Shown here piece after piece: positions 51,073 through 59,718 of a stretch of DNA of 64,000 nt. A program made the position numbers and the translations under genes. Numbering within the stretch: position 1 is the stretch's first letter; every line of letters starts with the position of its first letter. The notes beneath the pieces were generated by a model. That model had not been told where the DNA came from. It saw nothing but the letters and a program-made list of their open reading frames with translations, and did not search any database. This DNA comes from Bacterioplanoides sp. SCSIO 12839 (lineage in GTDB: Bacteria > Pseudomonadota > Gammaproteobacteria > Pseudomonadales > Oceanobacteraceae), in assembly GCF_024397975.1 (NCBI RefSeq), contig NZ_CP073745.1:2134501-2198500 (forward strand), read 5' to 3'.

Positions 51073-51798
51073 ATGGCCGTCTATTTTATTTCCGACTTAC
51101 ACCTTGAACACGCACGCCCGGCTCTAGCTCAGGGGTTCGCCAATTACCTGAAACAGTTAGCCGCCAAAGGTGATGCCGAGCAGCTGTATATTTTGGGTGA
51201 TTTTTTTGAAGTCTGGATTGGCGACGATTATTCCGATCCTTTTGTTGAGCAGGTTAAAGCCGCTTTAAAAGCGCTGAACCAGCTGGGTACGGAAATCTTT
51301 CTGATGCACGGCAATCGTGATTTTTTACTTGGTCAGGATTTTTGCAACACCGCAGGCTGCACCCTGCTCCCCGACCCATCGGTGATTCAACTGGGCGGTG
51401 AAGACGTGTTACTCATGCATGGCGACAGCTTATGCACTCAAGACGTTGAATATATGAAAATTCGTCAGATGTTCCGCAACCCGCAATGGCAAGAACAACT
51501 GCTGAGCAAAACCATTGAAGAACGCGTTGCTTTTGCCCGCCAGGTTCGCTCAGAGAGCCAGAGCGACCAGAAAATGAAATCGGCTGAGATTATGGACGTT
51601 ACCCCATCCGAAGTGGATCGTGAGCTGTCTGATCATAATGTGAAGGTGATGATTCACGGCCATACTCACCGCCCGGCTGTTCATGAATTAGCCGATGGCA
51701 ATAAGCGAATTGTTTTGGGAGACTGGTCAGATGATACCGGCTGGGAAATTCGCTGGGATGCTGAGCAAGGTATTCAGCTGAGAGACTTCTCGTTGTAG
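51073..51798 (+). CDS. lpxH: UDP-2,3-diacylglucosamine diphosphatase
   Basis: This 241-residue enzyme removes UMP in lipid A synthesis to give lipid X at the inner-membrane surface. Calcineurin-type metal ligands are visible in ISDLHLEHARP, ILGDFFEVWIGDDYSD, HGNRDFLLG, LMHGDSLCTQD and HGHTHRPAVH. Length and motifs are complete. An apparently decayed copy of its 3' end lies about 0.9 kb downstream (52601-52704). A terminator follows the gene. Confidence 0.96.
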   Translation: MAVYFISDLHLEHARPALAQGFANYLKQLAAKGDAEQLYILGDFFEVWIGDDYSDPFVEQVKAALKALNQLGTEIFLMHGNRDFLLGQDFCNTAGCTLLPDPSVIQLGGEDVLLMHGDSLCTQDVEYMKIRQMFRNPQWQEQLLSKTIEERVAFARQVRSESQSDQKMKSAEIMDVTPSEVDRELSDHNVKVMIHGHTHRPAVHELADGNKRIVLGDWSDDTGWEIRWDAEQGIQLRDFSL

Positions 51799-51814
51799 TT
51801 AGCTGCTTGGGCTA

Positions 51815-51846
51815 AGCCGATGTTAGTTAGGCATCGGCTGATTTTC
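51815..51846 (+). terminator. Terminator after lpxH
   Basis: AGCCGATG (51815-51822) pairs with CATCGGCT (51832-51839), followed by GATTTTC. It begins 17 bp after the lpxH stop. Confidence 0.75.
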
Positions 51847-51880
51847 TAACAGTCAACTTTATTTCTTTCCTTACTACTAT

Positions 51881-52306
51881 TTATTCCAGCAAATCATCAT
51901 CGATTATTGGAGCTGATATGCACGCACCCCTTGCATTTCCACCGTCTTTAAATAAAGCAGAAGCTATTTTTCCTTCAGCACTAAAATTCAAAATACGTTC
52001 AAAAACATCCAATGACATCATTGAATAGTTATTTTTTATTTCTTTATCAGCCATCCTCAAGCATGAAACAAATAATTCATCTTCTCTAGCATTAACACTT
52101 ACATCATTAAATTCAATTTTTTCGGGAAATTTATCAGCCCCCAAACGGCTTAAAACTACCCACCCAAAAGCAATAGGCATTAAGTAAAATAATTTCTTTC
52201 CAGATCCAGGGAAGATTTCATTGAGCTTGTTTATAGTATAATTTTTATCCTTATCAATTGCTTCATAAAATATCTTTGCGGCAAAAAATAAATCTTCAGC
52301 CATCAT
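51881..52306 (-). CDS. Hypothetical protein between lpxH and its decayed copy
   Basis: This 141-residue A+T-rich gene encodes a helical protein (DLFFAAKIFYEAIDKDKNYT, then PIAFGWVVLSRLGADKFPE). No domain is recognised. The ATG at 52306 has an AGAGG site. The gene lies antisense to lpxH and is bracketed by lpxH and a decayed lpxH 3' end, so it was probably inserted together with them. An immunity or accessory role is possible but unsupported. Confidence 0.55.
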   Translation of the reverse strand: MMAEDLFFAAKIFYEAIDKDKNYTINKLNEIFPGSGKKLFYLMPIAFGWVVLSRLGADKFPEKIEFNDVSVNAREDELFVSCLRMADKEIKNNYSMMSLDVFERILNFSAEGKIASALFKDGGNARGACISAPIIDDDLLE

Positions 52307-52600
52307 TTAAAACCTCTAAAATACTATAATCACTACCCTAGCTTGGCTAATAGCGCAAGCCAATCAACAAACCAGCCACCCTAACACTTTCTTCTGATTG
52401 CGCAATCTCTATCTCACAACCAACACAAGCGAATTACCATTGATACCCGAAAATAATACATGATACACTCGTACAACCAAAAAAGAGCCAGCGCTCGCTT
52501 ATCACCAAAAAACAATAAGAATTAATTAAGGCTGCACTTTATGGCTAATATATATGTCCTCTCCAGCTGGATAACTTCTTGCCTGAACGGCCTTAACCTA
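52307..52600. other. Intergenic stretch left of the lpxH remnant
   Basis: Almost 300 bp upstream of the unknown minus-strand gene, A+T-rich at first. It shows no intact gene or clear structure. A short coding-like start ATGGCTAATATATATG at about 52541 leads into the decayed lpxH fragment but is soon interrupted. Confidence 0.5.
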
Positions 52601-52704
52601 AGCGGATGGAATACAGACGAGATCGTAAAGCGGGGGCTGATGATAAAAGTTGAGAAAACCGCGGGGGTGCTGAGCAAGGTATTCAGCTGAAGGAATTCCC
52701 GTTT
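52601..52704 (+). pseudogene. Decayed 3' fragment of an lpxH copy
   Basis: The last about 100 bp of lpxH align without gaps in the right half to this stretch. A block of 23 bases starting TGCTGAGCAA is identical (51759-51781 and 52668-52690). In the lpxH frame the fragment reads AEQGIQLKEFPFK against AEQGIQLRDFSL of lpxH, and a TGG codon has become TGA. The changes to conservative residues (R to K, D to E) indicate a once-coding homologous 3' end, not chance similarity. No upstream part of lpxH is present. Confidence 0.6.
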
Positions 52705-52713
52705 AAAACGGCT

Positions 52714-55700
52714 TCAACTAGCAGCGCAACAGGTTTTAATAACGTAACAGTTTTTACCCTGCTGCTTAGCCTGATACATAGCGCCATCAGCCTGATCAAT
52801 CAATTCATCGACAGAACCCTGACAGGAGTTATTGACTAACACACAGCCAATACTCGCAGATACGGTTACAACATTACCATTCACAACCAAAGGTTCAGCC
52901 GCAGAAGCTAATAATCTGTCAGATAATTTTTGCAGCTCCTGATATTCGGATAACTGATCCACCAGAATAACAAATTCATCTCCCCCCACTCGCGCAACCA
53001 GATCATTTTCACGAATATGAGACTCCAGACGCTGACCAATAGCCACCAATAATTTATCACCTGCTTCATGGCCATAGTTGTCATTAACCGGCTTAAATCC
53101 ATCAAGATCGATAAAGATCACAGAAAATTGCATATCGGCTTTCTGCGTCAGACGCTTCCTCATTTCTTTATGCAGGTATTTACGATTAGGCAGTGCCGTA
53201 AGCGGGTCATGATAGGCTGCATGAATCAAATATTCTTCACGCTCTTCCTGCTCCGTAATATCAGAAAAAACGCCAACATAATGGGAGTGTTCTCCCTGGC
53301 CATTGGTCACCGCAGAAATTGTCAGGTATTCGGCAAACAGCTCTCCATTCTTGGTTTTATTCCAGAGTTTCCCCTGCCAACGCCCCTCAGATAATAATTG
53401 TCGCCACATCGCCTGATAAAAGGATTTATCATGATTACCCGAACTCAACAAACTCGGGTTTTTACCCAGTACTTCATCTTTGGAATAACCAGTAATCTGA
53501 TGAAAGGCTTCATTGGTTTCAATAATTTTTCCGGAAGTATCCGTTATAATAATGCCTTCCTGAGCATGAGAAAAAACACTCGCAGCCAACCTGAGTTGCG
53601 ATTCTTTTTCATACTCTTCGGTAATATCCTTACAAACTCCGGTCAGTTTTGCCGGCTGACCTTTGTCATCTAATGTGCATTCACCATTTGCGTGAATCCA
53701 GCGAATCGATTGATCCTGACGCACGATACGTAACTTCATATCGTGGCCTGTTCCATTTTCTACGGTACTCTGAATACTTTTTTTCCAGCGTTTTACATCG
53801 TTGGGGTGAATCAAATTGGCAATAGAGGCAAACGAGCCATCAAAGCTGGAGTGATGAATATCCAGTAACTCTTTCATTTCATCCGACAGGTACAATACAT
53901 CGCTTACGATGCTCCATTCCCAAACACTGAAGCCGGATGATTTTTGTGCCAGGCGAATACGGGTTTCGCTGTTTTTCAGTGCTTTTTCATAATCATTACG
54001 TTGTGTGACATCAATAATGATCGATAGCAAAGCCTGCTTGCCATCGGCGTTAACCGGGCCGGTATGTACCTCCACATCCCGTAATTCACCATTTGCCAAA
54101 CGATGTGTGAAACGATAAAAGTTTCGTTTTTGCTCAATCGCCTGCTTCATTTCATGATGTGTTTCAGATAGCGTTAGAGTGTTGATTTTTGTGATATTCA
54201 TGCCGACCAGTGTTTTCTGGTCATAACCATAAAACTGACAAGCCGCATCATTAGCACGCAAGATATTACCGGTGGTGGAATCAATTAATAATTTAACGGC
54301 TGTATTCACATCAAACATCTGTCGATATAAACGCTCACTGGCCAATATTTTATCGGCCGCCCGTTTTTTATCCGTCACATCCTGAACGATACCCTGCAAA
54401 GCATAAATATTACCGTCAGAATCTGATATTGGCCTGATCGTTTCATCGATATACAGTTCAGTACCAGAGCCAGACAACACCCGATAGCTCATTTGATAGC
54501 TAGTCGGGCATTGTTTTAATGCCTGGTAGGTTTCATACACACGGCTTTTATCATCATCATGCAAGAATTCAGCGAATGCTTCAAAAGAAGGTGAATCAGC
54601 AACCGTCAATCCGAGTGTTTTGATAAAACTTTGCGACCACCACAAACTGTTGTCAGTACAGTTCCATTCCCAGCTCCCCTGCTTTGCTGCGATCTGCGCC
54701 CTTTCAAGATGGGTTTTCACCTTTTTGAGCTTTGCAGATTTTTGCTGCAGCAGTTCAGTTTTGTTCGCCACCTGAGCTTTAAGTCTCTTATTGACAAATG
54801 AAACAAAATAAATCAATACCAGCAAGGCGAATATAATCAGAGCCAGTGTCTTGGTGACCATTAACGCTGCATTGTCGCGTTTTTGATATGCCTCATAACT
54901 AATATCAGCGAGGGAACCATCATAATCGGCCAGGTTTAGCTGATCGTAAATAGAAGCAATACGCTGGACCCGAGACAAACTAAAATGCCCTAATTCAATC
55001 AGGTCAGGTCGAATCATTTTTGCGGTTTGCTGGGCTTCAAACAACAAATGTTCACGTGTTTTCTCGGTTGGTAAATTTTCAAGAATCCAGTCAACCACTG
55101 CTTCCGGATGATTCAGCGCGAACTGCCATCCCTTCAGGCTGGCACGACGAAAAGCAGCAACCGTATCAGGGTTTTTGGTCAGGTAATCCTCCTGAGTAAA
55201 TAACATATCACCGTAGAAATCGATGCCGTAATTGGCAGGATTGATCTGATGTACATCCACTCCCTGCTGCTGATAAAAATAAGGTTGATCCGTGAAATAC
55301 ACCGCCATTGCATCAACTGTATCATCACCCAGCAGGGCCATATCATTAAATGTGTGGGGAACATGAGTGAAATCCGAGTCTTTGATATTAAGCTCAGACA
55401 ACATCGCGGTAATAACGGCATCATCGGCATTTTTGAGATACATGACCCGTTTACCTTTCAGCTCAAGCGGGCCGAGTATCTCTGAAGATTTAAGGCTTAA
55501 CAGCCCCAAAGGTGAGTGTTGGAAAATGGTAGCAACCACAACAACCGGCTTACCCGTCATTCGGGCCAGAACAATACTCGAATCGGCAATACCAAATTGC
55601 GCAGAGCCCGAGATAACGGCATCAACAACACTTCCTTCTCCGGCGAATGGTTTGATATCAACATCGAGGTCTTCGTCAGAATAGAAGCCCTGCATCTGCG

Positions 55701-55851
55701 CAGCATAGAAACCGGCAAACTGAAACTGGTGCTTCCACTTCAGTTGAAGCACCACCTTTTCTGTCGCTGCCGACTCCGACGCAACAAAAGTTAGTAAGAT
55801 AATCCTCAAAAACATCTTCAAACAGAAGAATAAGGAAAAAGGCTTGTTCAT
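52714..55851 (-). CDS. NMT1-PAS-GGDEF membrane diguanylate cyclase
   Basis: This 1045-residue protein has a signal peptide, a periplasmic NMT1/THI5-type substrate-binding domain (about residues 30-260, KVVLQLKWKHQFQFAGFYAA), a membrane helix (about 338-358), a coiled coil, about four PAS domains (roughly 390-870) and a C-terminal GGDEF domain with intact GGDEF. An RxxD-type I-site (RENDLVARVGGDEF) is present, so product inhibition is expected. The NMT1-like domain is related to pyrimidine-precursor or taurine-type binding proteins, so a small-molecule input signal is inferred. The gene is monocistronic. Confidence 0.9.
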   Translation of the reverse strand: MNKPFSLFFCLKMFLRIILLTFVASESAATEKVVLQLKWKHQFQFAGFYAAQMQGFYSDEDLDVDIKPFAGEGSVVDAVISGSAQFGIADSSIVLARMTGKPVVVVATIFQHSPLGLLSLKSSEILGPLELKGKRVMYLKNADDAVITAMLSELNIKDSDFTHVPHTFNDMALLGDDTVDAMAVYFTDQPYFYQQQGVDVHQINPANYGIDFYGDMLFTQEDYLTKNPDTVAAFRRASLKGWQFALNHPEAVVDWILENLPTEKTREHLLFEAQQTAKMIRPDLIELGHFSLSRVQRIASIYDQLNLADYDGSLADISYEAYQKRDNAALMVTKTLALIIFALLVLIYFVSFVNKRLKAQVANKTELLQQKSAKLKKVKTHLERAQIAAKQGSWEWNCTDNSLWWSQSFIKTLGLTVADSPSFEAFAEFLHDDDKSRVYETYQALKQCPTSYQMSYRVLSGSGTELYIDETIRPISDSDGNIYALQGIVQDVTDKKRAADKILASERLYRQMFDVNTAVKLLIDSTTGNILRANDAACQFYGYDQKTLVGMNITKINTLTLSETHHEMKQAIEQKRNFYRFTHRLANGELRDVEVHTGPVNADGKQALLSIIIDVTQRNDYEKALKNSETRIRLAQKSSGFSVWEWSIVSDVLYLSDEMKELLDIHHSSFDGSFASIANLIHPNDVKRWKKSIQSTVENGTGHDMKLRIVRQDQSIRWIHANGECTLDDKGQPAKLTGVCKDITEEYEKESQLRLAASVFSHAQEGIIITDTSGKIIETNEAFHQITGYSKDEVLGKNPSLLSSGNHDKSFYQAMWRQLLSEGRWQGKLWNKTKNGELFAEYLTISAVTNGQGEHSHYVGVFSDITEQEEREEYLIHAAYHDPLTALPNRKYLHKEMRKRLTQKADMQFSVIFIDLDGFKPVNDNYGHEAGDKLLVAIGQRLESHIRENDLVARVGGDEFVILVDQLSEYQELQKLSDRLLASAAEPLVVNGNVVTVSASIGCVLVNNSCQGSVDELIDQADGAMYQAKQQGKNCYVIKTCCAAS

Positions 55852-55961
55852 TAAGATGGATACACACCCGGCTGTCTGACTGCAACTAAAAGTTTAGTAC
55901 AAACTGCGCGTATAGCCATTCAGCTATGGTCTGAATCAGAGGTTAAGACGGGCCAGAGACA

Positions 55962-56699
55962 TCAAAAGTCTTCGTCTTCCCAATCTTCATCTTCGTCATC
56001 AAAAACATCGAAGTCGTCTTCGAACTCATCCTCGACAACACCATCATTAACCAAAAATTCCCGGCGCTGCAGGTAGAAGCTGCGGATAAAAGTGTAACGA
56101 TCGCCACTGATCAGCCCCTCAGAGGCGATCAGGTCAGCACGAATATCAATATTCTTAACTGCATATAAAGCGACTTGTTCTTTCAGGTTATTACCCAGAT
56201 CCAGATAAGACACACCAGAAGCCAGTTCAAGCCCGATACCACCGGTATCACGAACCGTGCTTGGCCCCACAAATGGCAACATCAGATAAGGGCCGGTACC
56301 AACCCCCCAATAACCCAGAGTTTGTCCAAAATCTTCATCATGTTTTTCTAAACCAATGTGAGTAGCTACATCGAACAAGCCAAAAAAGCCAACCGTCGTA
56401 TTGATCAGAAACCGAGCTGTATCAGAAGCCGCCTGGCCAAATTTTAACTGCCCAAGGTCATTAATAATAACCAATACATCATCCAGGTTTGAGAAGAAAG
56501 CGCTAACGGACTGATCCACGGGTTCCGGGGTAATGGCCTGATACCCCTTGGCCAGTGGACGTGCAATGTATTCATCCATGGTTTCATTGAATGCAAAAAT
56601 TTTACGGTTAAACCCTTCCCACGGGTCGGGATCAACTTCGTCTTCCGACCAAACAGAAAACGGACTAACCGCTAAAACCAGAACCAATAACCACTTCAT
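55962..56699 (-). CDS. mlaA: MlaA family protein without lipobox
   Basis: This 245-residue protein matches MlaA/VacJ, the outer-membrane component that removes mislocalised phospholipids in the Mla pathway. Family motifs are DPWEGFNRKIFAFNETMD near residue 25, NLDDVLVIINDLGQLKFGQA, and FGQTLGYWGVGTGPYLMLPF with VGPSTVRDTGG. The signal peptide (MKWLLVLVLAVSPFSVWSE) has no cysteine, so the usual lipid anchor is missing. The C-terminus is a very acidic tail (EFEDDFDVFDDEDEDWEDED). It is separated from the upstream doxX gene by a terminator. Confidence 0.9.
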   Translation of the reverse strand: MKWLLVLVLAVSPFSVWSEDEVDPDPWEGFNRKIFAFNETMDEYIARPLAKGYQAITPEPVDQSVSAFFSNLDDVLVIINDLGQLKFGQAASDTARFLINTTVGFFGLFDVATHIGLEKHDEDFGQTLGYWGVGTGPYLMLPFVGPSTVRDTGGIGLELASGVSYLDLGNNLKEQVALYAVKNIDIRADLIASEGLISGDRYTFIRSFYLQRREFLVNDGVVEDEFEDDFDVFDDEDEDWEDEDF

Positions 56700-56750
56700 A
56701 CTAAAACGCCACCTGAATCGAGTCGCTATTAAAACAGTATACGTAAAACA

Positions 56751-56776
56751 GAAAAAGGCGCGGTTGCGCCTTTTTG
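56751..56776 (-). terminator. Terminator of the hvf operon
   Basis: AAAAAGGCGC and GCGCCTTTTT pair around a four-base loop, with T-tracts on both sides, 54 bp after the DoxX stop codon. It separates the hvf operon from mlaA. Confidence 0.85.
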
Positions 56777-56829
56777 TATCGTTTTTCAGAACACGATGAT
56801 CACTCAACTGTATCAATCGGCCGTCAGCC

Positions 56830-57411
56830 TCATGAAGTTCTGAATTTTGCTTTAATCCAGTGATCAACACTGAAGTATTTACCAGCACCGTTGAAGAAGA
56901 GCACTAACAGCATGATCAAATAAGTAACAGCAAACTCAATACCATTATTCAAAATCACAAAACCACCCTTGCCAGTTAACCAACCATAGTTGCCATGCTC
57001 ACGCAGAATGCCTTTCGCTGCATTTAAACGCTCGGCCACTTCGGGGTCGGTTGATTGTGCAATCGCATACCAACCGCTATCCCAGTGAACAGCAAAAATG
57101 GCAACGATCATGGTGATAATCAGTGGAATGGTGATATAGCGTGTTGCAAAACCAATTAATAAGAAAACTGCACCAATAATTTCAGTCCAGGTGGCAAGGA
57201 ATGCCAACAACTCAGGAAAAGGCAGCCCTAAACCCCAGTCCGGATTACCAAACCAGGCAGCCGTATCGCTGAATGAGCTCCACTTGGTGGTACCCGCCAT
57301 CCAAAATGGGAAAAACAAATAAATCCTGAGTGCCAGTGGCGCCAGGAAATCGATCGATTTAGCAATATCAAGTTGATCGTGTACCCAATTGGCGAACGAC
57401 TGAATATTCAT
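56830..57411 (-). CDS. hvfX: DoxX family membrane protein of the RiPP locus (HvfX-like)
   Basis: This 193-residue inner-membrane protein has four hydrophobic helices and the DoxX motif pattern (APLALRIYLFFPFWMAGTTK, then TWTEIIGAVFLLIGFATRY). DoxX-like proteins are the fourth member of bufferin/Hvf loci, where they are thought to support maturation or redox steps of the copper-binding peptide. I start at the ATG at 57411. It is the last gene of the minus-strand operon, 35 bp after hvfC, and is followed by a terminator. The symbol follows the locus, not an experiment. Confidence 0.8.
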   Translation of the reverse strand: MNIQSFANWVHDQLDIAKSIDFLAPLALRIYLFFPFWMAGTTKWSSFSDTAAWFGNPDWGLGLPFPELLAFLATWTEIIGAVFLLIGFATRYITIPLIITMIVAIFAVHWDSGWYAIAQSTDPEVAERLNAAKGILREHGNYGWLTGKGGFVILNNGIEFAVTYLIMLLVLFFNGAGKYFSVDHWIKAKFRTS

Positions 57412-57446
57412 GTAAAAGCTCCGAGTATCTGTATTGTTATGCGCAA

Positions 57447-58217
57447 TTAAGCGATGCGACCACCCAATACCAGGCCTTGTCGCTGCCACTCTTCGAGAAT
57501 AGCCAAACCTCCCTGAAGTGCCACTTCAGTGATGCTAATACCACTTTCTTGCAATAATTGTTCGACCGCTGCCAGTCCGGAGAGTTCCTGTTGCTGCAGT
57601 TTAATTAACAGCTGAATTGTCATCATGTTGGTTTCAATAAAACGCACCTGATCCTGACGATCACGAAAAACAATCAATGCCGTTTGGTGAGGTTCGGGCG
57701 CCGGGTTATCGGTACTGATCTGATGCACCGGGTACTGATACACAAACGCCTGAGCTGCCGGTGCAAACACCGGAATACTCTGCTTCAGGTCGGCGTTAGC
57801 ATCAAATACCTGATCAATCTCTTCTTCACTGACATCGAGTGCCAATTCCAACCACTCATAATGTGCCAATTCATAGAAGTATTCCGGATCGGTTTCCAGA
57901 GGCTGAAACTGCTGCTCAAGATACTGTAAAAACTCCTGAGGAATTTCGAGGAAATACGGCGTCTGACAATGATGAGAAGCAAAGAAATCACGGGCAATCT
58001 CATGCCAGCGTGCAGCACCAATAATTTCAGCGCACACCGGAAAAGTGCCGTCGAGAAAACCTTTCACATTATTAAAAAATAAATCGCTGTAGATTTTCAT
58101 TCGCTGCGGATCAACATCCGCAGGTACCGGATGCTCTTTAGGGGAACGAATATGCGCAGCAAATTCCTGCTGGCGAGCAATATGATGCCCATCAGCAGTA
58201 TGCTCAGATTGAGACAT
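57447..58217 (-). CDS. hvfC: DUF2063 protein, HvfC-type RiPP maturation partner
   Basis: This 256-residue protein belongs to the DUF2063 family once called putative DNA-binding. The N-terminal helical domain has the family pattern RQQEFAAHIRSPKEHPVPAD, RMKIYSDLFFNNVKGFL and FPVCAEIIGAARWHEIARDF. Proteins of this family pair with MNIO enzymes (formerly DUF692) and recruit the precursor peptide in HvfBC-type systems. The ATG at 58217 lies one base after the hvfB stop, so the genes are tightly coupled. Confidence 0.9.
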   Translation of the reverse strand: MSQSEHTADGHHIARQQEFAAHIRSPKEHPVPADVDPQRMKIYSDLFFNNVKGFLDGTFPVCAEIIGAARWHEIARDFFASHHCQTPYFLEIPQEFLQYLEQQFQPLETDPEYFYELAHYEWLELALDVSEEEIDQVFDANADLKQSIPVFAPAAQAFVYQYPVHQISTDNPAPEPHQTALIVFRDRQDQVRFIETNMMTIQLLIKLQQQELSGLAAVEQLLQESGISITEVALQGGLAILEEWQRQGLVLGGRIA

Positions 58218-58218
58218 A

Positions 58219-59058
58219 TTAACCAACCTGGGTGTTGTTCGGATTAACCTGATTCTGAAGGGAGCGAATCTGATCCACTTCGGCAATCAGTTCTTCAATC
58301 GGAGGAAAATTAAAGTCGCGTTCCAGCAATGTTGGAATCGCACCATGAATTTTGTAGGTTTCGGCCAGCATATCCCAGACGATATCTTTAACTTCCATAC
58401 CGTGGGTGTCTACCAGCAGATCATCGGCTTCATCAAAGTGACCCGCAACATGCAGATATTTAATGCGCTCTGTCGGCATCGCTTTGATAAATGCCATTGC
58501 ATCACTGCCATGATTGATGCTGTTAACGTACACATTATTAACGTCTAACAACATATCGCAGTCAGCGGTTTCAATGACCGAACGAACGAATTCGGCTTCT
58601 TCCATTTCTTTACCGGGTTCCGCGTAGGCCGATACGTTTTCGATAATCAAACGTTGGCCGATAATATCCTGAACACGCTGAATACGTTCAGCGACATATT
58701 TTACCGCTTGCTCAGTAAACGGAATCGGCATCAGATCATACATATGACCCTGATCGCTACAGTAGCTCAGGTGCTCGCTGTACGCTTTAATACCATGCTC
58801 ATCCATAAACTGTTTAACCTGACGCACAAAATTTTCATCCAGTGGTGCAGGACTGCCTATGGAAAGGGATAAACCGTGACAAATAAAATCGTATTTTTCA
58901 GTAAACGACCGGAAAGATTTTCCTAAACGGCCACCCACGCCAATCCAGTTCTCTGGCGCAATTTCCATAAAATCGATTTTGTGCTCTGGGACATCCGCGA
59001 GCGAGCTCATCAGAGCTCGTCGCAGACCCAACCCGGCACCTTGGACGGGAAATTTCAT
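58219..59058 (-). CDS. hvfB: MNIO (DUF692) RiPP-modifying enzyme
   Basis: This 279-residue cytoplasmic enzyme belongs to the multinuclear non-heme iron oxidases, a TIM-barrel family. Likely iron ligands occur in FICHGLSLSIG, YSEHLSYC, IENVSAY, LLDVNNVYVNSINHG, HVAGHFDEAD and DTHG. Family members install oxazolone/thioamide pairs or related changes on cysteines of the EGKCG-type precursor. It starts six bases after the precursor stop, without a strong Shine-Dalgarno site, so translation is probably coupled to the precursor gene. Confidence 0.93.
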   Translation of the reverse strand: MKFPVQGAGLGLRRALMSSLADVPEHKIDFMEIAPENWIGVGGRLGKSFRSFTEKYDFICHGLSLSIGSPAPLDENFVRQVKQFMDEHGIKAYSEHLSYCSDQGHMYDLMPIPFTEQAVKYVAERIQRVQDIIGQRLIIENVSAYAEPGKEMEEAEFVRSVIETADCDMLLDVNNVYVNSINHGSDAMAFIKAMPTERIKYLHVAGHFDEADDLLVDTHGMEVKDIVWDMLAETYKIHGAIPTLLERDFNFPPIEELIAEVDQIRSLQNQVNPNNTQVG

Positions 59059-59064
59059 AGGCGC

Positions 59065-59448
59065 TTAGTGGCTACCACCACATTTGCCTTCGCCGCACTT
59101 GCCTTCAGATGAAGACTTGCCGCCACATTTGCCTTCGCCGCACTTACCTTCTGAAGAAGACTTGCTGTCGCCGCCACATTTGCCTTCGCCGCACTTACCT
59201 TCGGAAGAAGACTTGCTGTCGCCGCCACATTTGCCTTCGCCGCACTTACCTTCGGAAGAAGACTTGCTGTCGCCGCCACACTTACCTTCGCCACATTTGC
59301 CTTCATGGTTAGAAGCTAACTTGTAACCGCCTTCCAGTTCAGCAGAAGCAAAAGGATTTTCAGCTGCATTTACCAGTGGAGCCTGAGACATTGCAGTTAC
59401 GAATGCAGTACCCAGAACAGCTGCTACAGGTTTGATTGTTTTAGCCAT
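59065..59448 (-). CDS. hvfA: HvfA-type copper-binding RiPP precursor
   Basis: This 127-residue precursor has an N-terminal signal peptide (about residues 1-28, ending PLVNAAEN). A short linker (ASAELEGGYKLASNH) precedes five EGKCGEGKCGG doublets separated by DSKSSS or KSSS spacers, ten EGKCG units in all. In HvfA and related peptides each cysteine is converted by the MNIO enzyme to an oxazolone/thioamide that chelates Cu(I). The ATG at 59448 has an AGGAAA site. The first gene of the operon hvfA-hvfB-hvfC-hvfX, it is transcribed from an A+T-rich promoter region at 59449-59718. That region holds a small hairpin AAGCCT/AGGCTT (59494-59512) and no gene. Confidence 0.92.
   Translation of the reverse strand: MAKTIKPVAAVLGTAFVTAMSQAPLVNAAENPFASAELEGGYKLASNHEGKCGEGKCGGDSKSSSEGKCGEGKCGGDSKSSSEGKCGEGKCGGDSKSSSEGKCGEGKCGGKSSSEGKCGEGKCGGSH
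59068..59310. repeat. 51-bp tandem repeat coding for EGKCG doublets
   Basis: A 51-bp unit starting GCCGCCACAT begins at 59119, 59170, 59221 and 59272, with a related 45-bp unit at 59068. The copies are nearly identical, differing at a few third-codon positions. They encode the EGKCGEGKCGGDSKSSS module of the precursor and show recent expansion. Confidence 0.9.
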
Positions 59449-59718
59449 GGTTGTTTCCTACTCTTTTTTGTTTAGTTTTTAAACTATTTCACCAAGCCTT
59501 GTTATCAGGCTTGCTTAAATAATGCTTATGAGAAACTACGATAGTGTTACTCATTATAGCCAGTTGTTTATTAGTTACCGGAAACAGGTGACAGTTCAAT
59601 CTTTTTTTAATTTTTTTATTCCTGGATGAGCATATCTTTAGTCTCATGCTCCAGCGGCTGGTAATTATGCGCCATACCTTTATGACCTGCGCCGGCTAAA
59701 ACATGAGTTTAAGAAGGA

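Noticed and set aside
59084-59326. Plus-strand repeat frames with PHLPSPHLPSEEDLLS pattern
   Set aside because: They are the antisense reading of the hvfA 51-bp repeats; the minus strand has a signal peptide and EGKCG motifs with MNIO neighbours.
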